Shown one piece after another: positions 10,598-20,972 of a stretch of 64,000 nt of DNA. Below the pieces are notes generated by a model. The model made no database searches and was not told where the DNA came from. It saw only the letters and a program-made list of their open reading frames with translations. The stretch is from Trypanosoma brucei gambiense DAL972 (Eukaryota > Euglenozoa > Kinetoplastea > Trypanosomatida > Trypanosomatidae), in the NCBI RefSeq assembly GCF_000210295.1, contig NC_026740.1:999691-1063690 (forward strand), in the 5' to 3' direction. Made by a program: the position numbers and the translations under genes. The number at the start of each line of letters is the position of its first letter. Within the stretch, counting starts at the first letter, position 1.

Positions 10598-11692
10598 AAT
10601 GTCGAGATTTGGCGCAGTAAAGAGAGATTCAAAAGGAAGCTAAACACTCTGACAATGATGATGATGATTAGATCTGAGACGTTAATATCCTTCGGACTCG
10701 CTGACTCTTGTAAAGGGACGTCGCTCTTTGCCTCTTGTCCCTTCTCCTTTATGTTCCCGCCAAAGTAATCGATGCCCTTTGGTTGACCCCTAGTGGAACT
10801 GAGAGCTGCAATTATGGACTCTGTATTATTCCCTCAATGGGGTAACGGGCGGCAGTTTTGTTCTCTTCCAATCAATTGCTTGAAAATAATACAAGAAAAT
10901 ATCGACGGTAAAAAGAATACGAAGCAAGAAAATGAAGGAAAAAAAAAGGAAAACATCGCATGAAACACTTTTCAACTCACGTCTTACTGGCATCCCTACC
11001 ACGTTTGGGTCTTGCACACCTGTTGGAACAGTATGCAAATATACGAAAATACCTATACATGGCAGTTACTCAATAACAGAAAAGCACGTGAATGCACCTG
11101 TAAGTAGCAGGAAATGATTATGTCGTAAACATTTGGCGCCATTGTGCACACAGGGCCAAGTGTTCCACAACACACAGCAGCAGCCGCTCCAGCTGAGTGA
11201 AGGTGGTAGTTGCCATCTGGAAAGATGTAACGATAACAACGACAAAAAAAAAACATTAGCGGTCACCAGACGTGTCTTGGACCAAATTGCACCCCAAGGA
11301 AACGACAGAGTAACAGCCTCCCACAGAAAGATAAAGGGAAAGAAATAGGGGTTAAAGGGTAACAACAACAACAACTATAGGAACGAAAGCTCCTTAAGTG
11401 ATAAAACGTTGGTTGCAATCACACATAAGAAAATGTCACGGCCATGTGAAAACTATTAGGGGGGCTGGCCTCATACTGTACAGAGCAGTCTAGAGGGGGG
11501 AGGGTGAAAAAAAAAAGGATCAGAATAAGGGATATGTGTCCTATAGTAAGCAAAAAAGATCAAAGTCCTCCTTCATTGTAGTGAGGTCATAAGAGCACGG
11601 GAGAACGATCCCGTGGTTTTCTTTCCATAAATCAACGCCGGGACCCGTCCCACTGTTTTTATGAGACGCTTAACATTCGCTCGCCCTGTTCC
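10598..11692. other. 1.1-kb intergenic interval
   Basis: It holds the leader of the coiled-coil gene and the 3' UTR of the NOXRED1-like gene. It contains purine-rich stretches (10,925-10,955; 11,500-11,530) and short A-tracts. Short frames here lack an ATG or protein-like composition. Confidence 0.6.
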
Positions 11693-13654
11693 CTACGGTG
11701 AATTTGCCGAGCATGCTACCATCTTATATACGGACAGAAGCTGCTGTAATACAATTTTCGTGCTTTTGAAAACTGTGGGGAAGCGCGCGACAAGACGTCG
11801 GAGCTCCCGTTCCAGAAAAGGCTGCGCTGGGGTTAGTGTTTCCTCTGTTGGTGAGCTGGATCCACAGCCTTCATCCTCATCGTCATCACTATCAAAGGCC
11901 GGCACGTGCCGCTGGTTCACTCTCAGTAGAATGAACGGCGCAATGTCGTCGTCGTTGACACCATCAGTTGCCACCCTATTCTGGTAGTAGCGAAAGGAAT
12001 CATCCAGATATGTTTCAATGCCTGAAACAATGGCGCGTTGAGTGTTCGTTGGGAGAGCAACTAGAGTGCAGGCCAGTAGTGGCCCCATGCTACCCAGGTA
12101 GATAAACGACCGCTGATCTGTTCGCGTGAAATTAAGGGCTTGCACAACAGAAAGAGAACGAAGAGCACGCCACATATGCACAACAAACATCGGGTTTTCA
12201 TTATTAGTTGTCGGCAACATGTTCTTTAAATCCAGCACCCCGCCTCCTTTGCTCTGGCGTGACTGCAGCGGGTTAGTTGAATCCATCCTTGCAAAACTAT
12301 CACCCAAACCCAGACACGGCAATGACTCCAAGGTATTACCCATACCACCACTTAAGTTGGACGAAGTTAAGTCACCGTGCCTTTCGTGAGCAGCTTTCAC
12401 CAGTCGCAAGAGTTCCGCCTGTTTGCCCCCACCTTTGGCAGACTGCTGAATGAGTGTTAACCTCGTAAGAAACGTGTTTCCCTCTGACTGAAGTCGCTTG
12501 ACGTAATCGTCGTGAAGCACTGCCTTCACAGTCTGTATGTCCTGGGCCAAACCACGAACGGACTTAAGGTTAATCCTTGCGCACACAACCAGTGGATACA
12601 GATGACCCAAATCAGATGCAATCTTGTGAGCAGGAAGCGCCACACAGCAGGAAAAAACAATTGCATCGGGCCTCAACAACCGTGTCAGGGGTTCATCCTT
12701 CCGAGAAGATTCGCCTGGACTATCTTTCACATTTTTGCGGCTACTACCGCGCTCGCTAGTTTCCATGGTTCGCCACTTTTCTACAACGTCTCGCAGCGTC
12801 CGCTTCCTGGGGCGTCGCCGATCCTTCACGGCACCCCCGACCTCATCCACATCATCAGTCCTGCTACCACCTGCAGCTTCATTATCCACTAATCCCACGG
12901 CAGCTGGGGTTAGACTACAGCGAGGACAATAAATTTTTGCAAAATCATGAAACTGACTCTGCTGGCACGCAATAATGAGAACATGACACTGCATTAGTGC
13001 CTGTCTTCCTGCATCCTTAGCAACACACTGCACTCCTTGCGCGGCGAAGCATGCGACAGCTTCGGGTCGTTGCGTGACAATTGTGACACGCGATGGGTGA
13101 ACCAGCTCACGCACCCTAAGGAGCAATTCAACAATTGCGCGTCCAACCCTTCCTCCTCCAACAACCACAACCCGAAACTCTAATGGCGGTAGAAGCTGTT
13201 TCCGAACCCTCCCTTGTTTAAAGGGGGCTAAAGGTGAATAATGAAAAGATTGATCACTAGTCTCTAAGTCGCTGCATGATGGAGCCACCTTGAACACAAC
13301 ACCACCAATCCCACCAATCTCGCTTCCGCATGCCCCCGCTGCCGCGGAGTTGTCCCCACCTGTTGTTTCATATGTGCAGCTGTTGCGTAGTCTCAAAGGA
13401 GGCGGTGGTGGTAACGTCTCGGATTCGACATATTTATCACGAACACGCTCGACATAACGCAACACACGCCAAAAATTCGACGACTTATCGCCAATCACTG
13501 CATGATTAGAAGAGACAGCGTAACAGGTATACAAGCACTGCTGCGCAAGGGCAGACACCGCAAGAGGGGCTCCGGTTATCAGTGGGTTCATTGTGGGGTC
13601 CACGCAACTGCCGTCAACGACCCCACACAAAAGGTGTTTTACGTCTTCCTGCAT
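11693..13654 (-). CDS. NOXRED1-like NAD(P)-binding Rossmann protein
   Basis: The protein has 653 residues with an ATG start at 13654. A Rossmann fold begins at about residue 159: RVVVVGGGRVGRAIVELLL carries the GxGxxG-type glycine motif (166-171), and the next strand VTIVTQRPE ends in an Arg typical of NADP(H) preference. Further on, HVLIIACQQSQF and IVFSCCVALPAHKIASDLG follow the strand order of pyrroline-5-carboxylate-reductase-like enzymes. The overall arrangement, with a long N-terminal extension and an extended C-terminal helical region, is like animal NOXRED1, whose substrate is unknown. An acidic Ser/Asp-rich stretch (DSDDDEDEG) lies near the C-terminus. No dimerisation domain of true P5CR enzymes is evident. 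The oxidoreductase role is therefore inferred, and a regulatory nucleotide-sensing role is equally possible. Confidence 0.6.
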   Translation of the reverse strand: MQEDVKHLLCGVVDGSCVDPTMNPLITGAPLAVSALAQQCLYTCYAVSSNHAVIGDKSSNFWRVLRYVERVRDKYVESETLPPPPPLRLRNSCTYETTGGDNSAAAGACGSEIGGIGGVVFKVAPSCSDLETSDQSFHYSPLAPFKQGRVRKQLLPPLEFRVVVVGGGRVGRAIVELLLRVRELVHPSRVTIVTQRPEAVACFAAQGVQCVAKDAGRQALMQCHVLIIACQQSQFHDFAKIYCPRCSLTPAAVGLVDNEAAGGSRTDDVDEVGGAVKDRRRPRKRTLRDVVEKWRTMETSERGSSRKNVKDSPGESSRKDEPLTRLLRPDAIVFSCCVALPAHKIASDLGHLYPLVVCARINLKSVRGLAQDIQTVKAVLHDDYVKRLQSEGNTFLTRLTLIQQSAKGGGKQAELLRLVKAAHERHGDLTSSNLSGGMGNTLESLPCLGLGDSFARMDSTNPLQSRQSKGGGVLDLKNMLPTTNNENPMFVVHMWRALRSLSVVQALNFTRTDQRSFIYLGSMGPLLACTLVALPTNTQRAIVSGIETYLDDSFRYYQNRVATDGVNDDDIAPFILLRVNQRHVPAFDSDDDEDEGCGSSSPTEETLTPAQPFLERELRRLVARFPTVFKSTKIVLQQLLSVYKMVACSANSP

Positions 13655-14426
13655 AATCTTCTAATATGCTCTTGTTTTTGTAATATATATATATATATAT
13701 ATATAATATAATATGAGTGTGTGTGTGTGTTTGTGTTTGTGTTTGTGTGTGTGCCGGTGAGGGAAGACTACAATATCTCTTTCTTTGCCCTCAACCTTGG
13801 TGAACCGTGCCTCTCGATATGGGACGACACGATATTGGGGTGTCGCGCAAAGCGAAAAGAAAAATAAACAACGAATAAGAGGAAACGGCACTAACAGTCA
13901 CCCGACACGGAGCAAAAAAAAAAAAAAAAAGAAGAAGGAAAGAAAATACGAGCACATGAAATGCTCGTTATGGGAAGGGGAAAAAAACATTTGAGAAACA
14001 CGAAGAGCTGATGAGCAGCCGAGTCGGTTTCCGCAATGCGCCACGGCCGCCGTTTACAGTTTCAAAAAAAAAAAAAGGTAAAAGAAAAACTTGACGGCGG
14101 CTGTGGTACAATGCGAAAAGGACCACAACTCCTTTTCCGCTCACACATTCATTTCTTTTCAGCAAATGAAGAAAGGGTACGCCTTTCCCCATCAAAAAAA
14201 AAAAAAAAGAAAACACACGCAACAAAAACGCGAAAATAAACATGAGGAAAAAAAAAACAGTTCACAGATCGAACCCTCGTGCACAACAACGGAGAAAGGA
14301 AGTTGCCATCCACCGACGGAAACTTACTGCCAACATCGTCACACCTCCTTCACATATATACACACAAAATAAAAATAATAATAATAAAACGCCCTAGAAA
14401 GGATGGCGCATAATGCAAAATCCCAT
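13655..14426. other. Intergenic interval with (TA)n/(GT)n
   Basis: A TA array (13,684-13,704) is followed by a GT-rich run (about 13,716-13,754). Long A-tracts lie at 13,914-13,930, 14,065-14,076 and 14,193-14,208. On the minus strand the last are T-tracts suited to serve as polypyrimidine tracts for the gene at 13,654. No coding sequence is visible. Confidence 0.6.
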
Positions 14427-14888
14427 TTACTTCATTGTGTATGTGAGGTGGCACTTACCGCAGTATTTTCGGCCCTTGTGCTGCGCCATGAAGACGCCAG
14501 CGCCACAGTTCGGGTTCGGACATTCGTCACGCGTGCGTTCCACCTTGAAGGAACCGTCGTCGTTCTCCGTAACTTTGAAGTACTTCAATGCCCGCATCTT
14601 CTCGAGTTTGTGGCGGTGGATGGGTTTTTTTGGTTTTGTGAAGACCTTCTTCTTCTTTTTCTTACCTTTACCACCTTCCACCGGAATCATTACCTGCACC
14701 GTACTGCCCTGCTGAAGGCCGCATTCCGCCAGCGTAGCGGACTCCTCCCGCAAGCAAAATCCACCAAAGAAAAAAATGCTGCTGGTGTCGTCAAAACCCG
14801 CTTTGGCGCGCAACGTCCCGACGGTGTCGGCAGCCGAAGCCTCCACGACAGATGTTGCACCAGTCGCTGAGCGAAGAAACAACTGCAT
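14427..14888 (-). CDS. Ubiquitin-like/ribosomal protein eS31 (S27a) fusion
   Basis: The gene encodes 153 residues. The C-terminal part (about 74-153) is eS31 of the small ribosomal subunit: a lysine-rich stretch, then LKYFKV and a zinc ribbon with C123, C128, C143 and C146 ([14 protein letters not shown] and YCGKCHLTY). The N-terminal part (1-73) has the length and position of the ubiquitin moiety found in the ubiquitin-S27a fusion but is strongly diverged. Only scattered residues fit a beta-grasp fold and the usual LRLRGG end is replaced by PVEGG. A Gly-Gly pair (72-73) remains at the junction, so cleavage by a deubiquitinase-like protease is possible but unproven. The open frame continues upstream without need; the ATG at 14888 is the start. 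The ribosomal identity is certain. Confidence 0.93.
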   Translation of the reverse strand: MQLFLRSATGATSVVEASAADTVGTLRAKAGFDDTSSIFFFGGFCLREESATLAECGLQQGSTVQVMIPVEGGKGKKKKKKVFTKPKKPIHRHKLEKMRALKYFKVTENDDGSFKVERTRDECPNPNCGAGVFMAQHKGRKYCGKCHLTYTMK

Positions 14889-14949
14889 GTTTCCCTTCTT
14901 TTTTTTCTCCCTTCCTTCTCCCTTTAGTTGCACGGGTTGTTTCTTTCCC

Positions 14950-14993
14950 CTATAAAATATAAATATATATATATATTGCAAAAAAAAAAAAAG
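14950..14993 (-). promoter_or_regulatory. Candidate trans-splice acceptor of the eS31 gene
   Basis: On the minus strand a 12-nt T-tract (about 14,993-14,982) is followed by a TA-rich stretch and the first AG at 14,951-14,950, giving a 5' UTR of about 61 nt before the ATG at 14,888. Placement is inferred. Confidence 0.4.
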
Positions 14994-16075
14994 GTTCCGT
15001 CAAGGAATAAAGGAGGGAGGATTATATATGAGACAAGTTGCAAAGTAAGCACAGCGATAATAATTAAAAAAAAAAAGAAGTAACGTAGAGGGGAACAAAC
15101 TGGTGGAGTGGAGGGCATACAATAAGGAAGCATCGAGGAAAAAGAAACAAAAAACAACAAAAACAACAACAAAAAGAAGTGACTCCAAAAGTGGAAAAAA
15201 ACAAAACAGCAACGAAACCCCACGAGCAACAGCAAATGAGTATATGCATAAATGTACACATATACATAAATATACTGGACCTTCTGCTTGGCGAGGCGGT
15301 TACCCATACTTACACAGTGGATTATGTGCCAATTTAATGACACTTATTTACGAGGTGAAATAAAAGGAAAACAAGCACGAAAGTGTTTTACGTGTTTGTA
15401 TTTGAGAGAAGAGAGGTGATCCGGGCACGAGGGGAATCAACACAATAGAAACGGAAAGAACAAAAAAAAAAGGATATGAAAGTAAAAACTTTAGTTCACA
15501 CACAAGCACACATGTGTATACGTGTATATGCGTGTCAGCGTACTCTCCGTGCTCACCACCGCATGAGAAAGAGAAAAGGAAAAAAAAAAAACAGTCTTTC
15601 CTTCCCTTAATTTCATTTCATATTCCTCAATTAAACACCGCAGTTAGTGGGAAATTTGTATCATGTGTGTTCACAACAAATTAGATTCATAACCTCCTGC
15701 CTCAAATTTTATGGAAAAATAATGCGACGCCTTCGCACCTTCCATGTTTATTCGCTGCTAACCGCCGCCCCCATGTGTATTTTTTTTCCCCGTCCCCCAC
15801 AAATCCCTATTTCTCTCTTACATTCTGGAGCATACAAATGAGAGAAAAAAAAAAGGAAAAGAAAAGAAAAGAAAAAAAAAAGAAACGAGCAAATAAACAA
15901 CAAGAAGAAAAAAAAATTAGAGGAAAGGAAAAAAAAAAAAAGAGATCACCGTACTCCTCTGTATTTCTTGTAAGGTAACACGGGCACAATCAACCGTCCA
16001 GTAGTGATATGTTGCTCTCAATTTCAGAAAAAAAAAACACACACACACACACAAACACAAACAAACAAGAAAAGA

Positions 16076-16113
16076 AAATGATAAAAAAATGATAAAAAAA
16101 TGATAAAAAAATG
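16076..16113. repeat. 11-bp tandem repeat (AAAAAAATGAT)
   Basis: Three to four head-to-tail copies of an 11-bp A-rich unit lie in the spacer downstream of the DEK-like gene. Confidence 0.85.
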
Positions 16114-16532
16114 AAAAGATAAATAATTTTTTGTACAAAAATGGAGGGTGATGATAGTGGTAACATAATAATAACAATAATAGTGATGATGATGATAATA
16201 ATAATGGTAAAAGGGGTGGTAGTAATTCCAATTCCTGAAGGAAGCTGGGAGATAAAGAAGGAATCTCCAGTGGAAACAATAATAAGGGGGAAAAAAAACA
16301 AGAAAGAAAGAAAGGAAAAAAACGAAAAAGGAAGAGAAGAAAAGATTTCAATACAAACCTTTCCAAACATTCCCTTCGTTTCTGCATATTTCTCTTTGTT
16401 TTACTGCTATTGTCTCCTCCTCCTCCTCCTCCTCCTCATACAAACACACAAACATGCCCCGAGTGATTGTTTTTCAACTGTAAATACTCACGGTTTTGAT
16501 CACACAACATCGGTGCAATCCTCAGAGGAGGA

Positions 16533-16546
16533 GGGGGGGGGGGGGG
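16533..16546. repeat. Poly(G) run of 14
   Basis: An uninterrupted run of 14 G on the plus strand follows GAGGAGGA. It is unusual in this AT-rich spacer and prone to length error in sequencing. Confidence 0.9.
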
Positions 16547-17865
16547 TGTTTCTCCTTCCATTCATTCTTCCTTTCCGCTTTTTATTTATTTCTTTTTCAT
16601 TTTTTTTTCTTTTCCTCCCCTTCTTCACTTCTTGAGTTTTGTCTCTACCAAAGAACAGGTGTGCTGTAAACGTTAGTTGGTTTAATCTTTTTATTTCTTC
16701 TTTTTTTTTTGTTTCTTTATGCATAAGTACAAATGTAATTATGAACGTGCACTTACTATATATGTAAATATATGTAAATATATATGTATATTATTTATTT
16801 ACTCACTTACTTATATGGATACAAATTCTCCCTTTCATTATCACTCTTGCATTTTCTTTCTCTCCAAACACCGTTTGGTATTGTTGTTATTGTTATTATT
16901 ATTATTATTGTTGTTGTTTTTTACTATTTTTTTTCTTTTTAAAATTATCATTACTACCCGTTATTATTACCTCCCACCCTTTCTGTCTATTTGACTTTTT
17001 GTTTTTTTTCCTTTTATTTATTTCTTTTTTTTTTTTAAACCTTACTTTTGTGGCTCATTCGTTTCACACCCATTACGTACGAACATATATACTAAAACAA
17101 AAACAAAAACAAACAAACAAATTCTCTCTACATCCTAACAGGTCTTTTTTTTTCCTTTTTTTTCTTTATTATTACTATTATTTTTGAGCCCCCGCCCAAC
17201 CGACTGCTTAATGTGGTAAATAAAACTGTGTCAAGCAAAGCCACTTGTTACATTTCCGTCTCCTCTACGCACCGCAATAACAAAATAAATAAAACAACAA
17301 CATTTTTTTAAAAAAAAAAGAAAAGAAGAAAAGATGATACATAAGTAAGGGAAGGAGAAAGAAATCTGAGGAAAATACACAGGATATTGTCACTGTGTCT
17401 GCCATTTTTTTTCTTTTTTTTTTAAGGAAAAAAAAAAGAAAGTAGAAGCCTCACATCAAGTTGTGATCGCCCTCCATTCCTCTCCCTTTTTTTTCTTTTT
17501 TTTTTCAAAAAAAAAACTTTATTTCCTCCCCTGTGAACTTCCCACCCTTTTCTTTTCCCTCTCCCTTTCCCCCCCCCCTCAATCATTAGCGTACAGATAG
17601 AAAGCGAACAAAAGAAAAAAAAAAAAGAGACAAGAAGAAAGACCGAGCACACATACAAGCAGAAAAAAAAAAAATCACATATACACTCACACTCACACTC
17701 ACACACGCACGAGTACAGACATTTTTTTTTTCCCTTCCTCCTCCCTCACGCACACACTATTCAATTTGATATGCGCCAGCTCACATGTTTTTTTTTTAAT
17801 TAATTGCTTCTGCTTTTTGCTTTTGGGTTTCCTCCTCCAGTACTCCTGGTAGTTTTTTTGTTACC

Positions 17866-18783
17866 CTAAGCAGGGCTTCCATTTTCTGAGCTAACGGTAC
17901 CGGGTTGTGTGAAATCGTTAGTTTTAATAGTTGTGTCAGTGGTTGATGACATATTGCTATTCGTGAAGGCAATTGCAGCACTTTCCGCTGATATTAGAGC
18001 AGACACGCACTCTGCTGCGGCTTCCTTAATTATTGCTTTCCGATGTTCGAGGTCGCCAAACTTCTCCTGAAGTTCCAACCGTAATACTTTTGTGGTGAGA
18101 TATGACCGCTCAGTCTGAGGTGTAAAGAGCACTCGGCGGAATATAGCAACACGTAATGTATCATCGCTGGGTGATTCGAATGATGCCGCCCGTAACGTTG
18201 AATTACGAGCCAAACGCTTTGTGGGTGTTTTTCTTTCTGAACCATTGGCTCGCCTGCTGCGTGTTGAAGCCGGTCGCTTGGCAGTCTTTCGCCCCCGCTG
18301 CGTGCTTTTTTTACTGCTCCCTTTTTTTGGTTTCGCAGCCTCCAATTCCGGATCGATAACTCCCTCCGACTGCGGGCTCATCAAAAAAGCAGTCACATCT
18401 TGTGCCAACTTCGGCAACTTCTGCGATACATTTATCCGCATACCTGTGGCCATAACAAAGTCACGGAGTCTTCTCTTTGCTATTCTTCCGAGGCGATCCA
18501 CCACCTCTTCTCTTTTATACTCGGGGAAACCACAAAATTCCTCAAGAGCCCCCCATCGCTCTCCCATACGCCCCGGACGGCCGTAAACAAGTCGATGCAG
18601 CGGTTCAATGCTGGTTTCCAGTTGCCTCATTGCTATGGAGCGGGCACGTATTTTCTTAAGGGAAGGAAGTTCCTTCAGTGGCGTACCGGCTCCCTCCGCG
18701 AAGTTAAAGGTTGGACCTCCAGCTGAAGATTCAGAAGTGGAGGTTTCCCGTTTTTGCACTTCAGCTTCGGTTTGCTCAGTCAT
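17866..18783 (-). CDS. DEK-like chromatin protein
   Basis: The protein has 305 residues with an ATG start at 18783. Residues 60-137 match the DEK pseudo-SAP/SAP region: LHRLVYGRPGRMGERWG aligns with the LHKLLYNRPG stretch of human DEK, followed by EEFCGFP, and ends in VTAFLMSPQSEG, which aligns with ILNFLMHPKPSG. A very basic Lys/Arg/Ser linker follows (about 150-195), then a C-terminal helical segment (about 205-262, DDTLRVAIFRRVLF to IIKEAAAECV) that fits the DEK_C winged-helix-like domain. DEK proteins bind structured DNA and chromatin in the nucleus. That role here follows from the family. The basic linker could act as an NLS and DNA-binding region. The match covers both DEK domains in order, which makes the call stronger than either alone. 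Confidence 0.75.
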   Translation of the reverse strand: MTEQTEAEVQKRETSTSESSAGGPTFNFAEGAGTPLKELPSLKKIRARSIAMRQLETSIEPLHRLVYGRPGRMGERWGALEEFCGFPEYKREEVVDRLGRIAKRRLRDFVMATGMRINVSQKLPKLAQDVTAFLMSPQSEGVIDPELEAAKPKKGSSKKSTQRGRKTAKRPASTRSRRANGSERKTPTKRLARNSTLRAASFESPSDDTLRVAIFRRVLFTPQTERSYLTTKVLRLELQEKFGDLEHRKAIIKEAAAECVSALISAESAAIAFTNSNMSSTTDTTIKTNDFTQPGTVSSENGSPA

Positions 18784-18992
18784 GCTCTTCTTTTGAATTT
18801 TTTTTTTCTTTACTTAAAATATGAAACAAAGAATAATTACAAACAACGCTGCAGGAGCAAACCCACAACAATAGCAACAATATCTAACTCCCACTGTGTG
18901 TGTGTGTGTAGGATGCGCTCTCTCTCTCTCTCTCTCTCTTTTCTCTTTCGCTCTCCCTTTTGTTTTTTTTTTGTGTTATTGTTGTTGTTTAC

Positions 18993-19030
<38 letters not shown>

Positions 19031-19553
19031 ATGGATTTATAATGATACGCTATGTTGCGATCACTGAAATGACTGCTACGTTCACTACTGTACAGTCGTT
19101 TTGTGCCTTCGGATTAGCAAAAAAAAAAAAACAGTGGTCAAGATGGGAAAAAAGAAAAAAAAAGGAGAAAAAGAAAGTAGTAGGATTGTCTCCTTATTTA
19201 TTTATTTTTCTGTGCGCGCATTGCAAGGAAGAAAAGGTTCCAGAAAATGAAACATTGAAGCTTACTTGGGCAAAAATATGCATGTTGTTCCAACAGAAAC
19301 TTTAAAAATAAAAAAGCCGGTGAAAGACACCAGTAACTCTTGCGATAGTGCGAACATCCCTGACATAAACCCCCTCTGGACAACTAAGAAACAGTAGATG
19401 ATGAGCAACCAACTTTGGCAAAATAACGGGCAACACACCAGGAGCAACAGCGCCGTAACAATACGCGAAAAGAAGTCAACGGCACGCTGTGCAAAGAAAA
19501 GCAAACTCATGTTTCATGAAGACCGCACTACTACTTCGAATTCGTATTAACTC
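18784..19553. other. Intergenic interval with (GT)n, (CT)n and (AT)n
   Basis: Read left to right it holds (GT)n at about 18,894-18,909, (CT)n at 18,918-18,939, a T-tract, and (AT)n at 18,995-19,028. The rest is A/G-rich. It should contain the leader of the DEK-like gene and the 3' UTR of the gene at 19,554. No coding frame is convincing. Confidence 0.65.
18995..19028. repeat. (AT)17 microsatellite
   Basis: This is an uninterrupted AT dinucleotide run upstream of the DEK-like gene. Confidence 0.9.
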
Positions 19554-20972
19554 TTACGAAGGTACATCCAAAAACAACCTTCGCAATGTGCAAAACGATG
19601 GACTCTGCTGGCAACATCGAGTGCCAAAAACGGGTTCCTCCTCTAAAAACTGCAACACCTCCGACAGACGACGTGCCATTAAAGACTCCGAAACATCACC
19701 ATCAATTCCAACATTCCCACGAATATCACCCGATGACCCGCTACGGCTTCCCGTCACCTTTCCGGCAAGGTCTTGTAAAAAGAACGAACCACCCGCAACA
19801 CGTTGGACGTCACCAAAGGCGCGCAGTGCTCTCGTTACAACACTTAAACTGGGCACGTCTCGTTTCTTTTCACCATCGAGCAGTCGCTCAACCAATGGCC
19901 TCAATGTCCTTTCTAATAAAAGTGAGGTAACCTCCTGACGAGGGATAGGTGGAGCTACACCACGAATGCAACGACAGAGTGAGATGATGCGGTGAAACAA
20001 TATTTCACTTTGACACTCTCCATCCACAGCTGGGGATGTGGTTTTCGATATGATGTGCTGCAATTCCGTTGTGCAACAATTAAGGAGATCCTGAAGTGCG
20101 CCGGCGGTGTAACCATCAACCAGGGCCAAAACTTCGGTGGCACTGAACATCGGTAAATGCCGGCACTGCTGCTTAATCCACATATAGTTATTGATAAAAA
20201 CACACAGTACATCAACCGAGTTTGGAAGTGTAGAGGCCTGGACCTGAAGTTTATTATTGTTCTCCACCATTGCCACGAAACAATCACTGATGATATGCAA
20301 CAACGGGTGCGGCTTTGAGCTATGATGTGCGTCCTCTTCTTCACCAAATTCAATGCAATTCACAACAAAACTCAGCAGCCGCACAACCACCTCCCAAACC
20401 AAAACAACTGCCGATAACATCGGCTGGAGTTCCTCTCCTTCAATGTGATGCCACCGCAACCGCACAGTGGGGGACTGAAAGCCATCGGTTGCTTCACGAA
20501 TTAAACAAACCAACAAGCTCCCGAGGCGGCACCACGAAACCCCTTCGACCCATGAGGGAAGGTCCCGGCATTCATGGGAAGAAGTGAGAAAAGGAAGAGC
20601 CTCAGCGGTTATTAGGTTAAACGCCGTTAGCGCAGTGCCTTCAACTAACGGGGTTGTATCCTCCATGGAATGGACTTCGCCGCCGTCTTCAGTTGTTGTT
20701 GTTGTTGTTGCTGCTGCTACTGCTAACACTGCCTTCAAGTATGTGGCAAATATCGTAGAAACGCGGTCAAACACATCGTCCAGGATATCGCTAATGCGTG
20801 ATTCATCCGCTGCTTCAGTAAGTTTCCGGAGGAAAGGACCGCAGTCCTCAGGTAACTTATTGCTACAGCTCGTCACGAGCAATTTCCCCTCAAGACGCTT
20901 TAACACTTGATCAATGAGCCCGCAATGATTAGTGTTACTCATTATAGTGGTAGCCCCCGCACCGTCGTGCAT
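19554..20972 (-). CDS. Hypothetical helical protein, 472 residues
   Basis: The frame opens with an ATG at 20972; a second ATG at residue 11 (MSNTNHC) is an alternative start. The composition is that of a soluble, mainly alpha-helical protein: many Leu, Val, Glu and Cys, no signal peptide, no clear membrane segment and no catalytic motif I recognise. A Thr-run (TTTTTT near residues 88-93) matches a GTT triplet run in the DNA. The segment VLCVFINNYMWIKQQC is faintly reminiscent of helical-bundle tethering subunits such as exocyst or COG proteins, but this is too weak to name a function. Its coding nature is supported by length, balanced composition and codon use unlike the flanking spacers. Confidence 0.8.
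   Translation of the reverse strand: MHDGAGATTIMSNTNHCGLIDQVLKRLEGKLLVTSCSNKLPEDCGPFLRKLTEAADESRISDILDDVFDRVSTIFATYLKAVLAVAAATTTTTTEDGGEVHSMEDTTPLVEGTALTAFNLITAEALPFLTSSHECRDLPSWVEGVSWCRLGSLLVCLIREATDGFQSPTVRLRWHHIEGEELQPMLSAVVLVWEVVVRLLSFVVNCIEFGEEEDAHHSSKPHPLLHIISDCFVAMVENNNKLQVQASTLPNSVDVLCVFINNYMWIKQQCRHLPMFSATEVLALVDGYTAGALQDLLNCCTTELQHIISKTTSPAVDGECQSEILFHRIISLCRCIRGVAPPIPRQEVTSLLLERTLRPLVERLLDGEKKRDVPSLSVVTRALRAFGDVQRVAGGSFFLQDLAGKVTGSRSGSSGDIRGNVGIDGDVSESLMARRLSEVLQFLEEEPVFGTRCCQQSPSFCTLRRLFLDVPS

Larger units (their letters stand above)
14889..17865. other. 3-kb low-complexity gene-free interval
   Basis: It lies between eS31 and the DEK-like gene. It contains A- and T-tracts of 10-15 nt, an 11-bp tandem repeat (AAAAAAATGAT, about 16,076-16,113), an ATA/ATG triplet-rich patch (16,160-16,210), (CTC)n at about 16,418-16,438, a run of 14 G at 16,533-16,546 and ATT/TTG triplets near 16,880-16,920. 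No frame has normal amino-acid composition. Most of it is probably the 3' UTR and spacer of the DEK-like gene. Confidence 0.6.
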
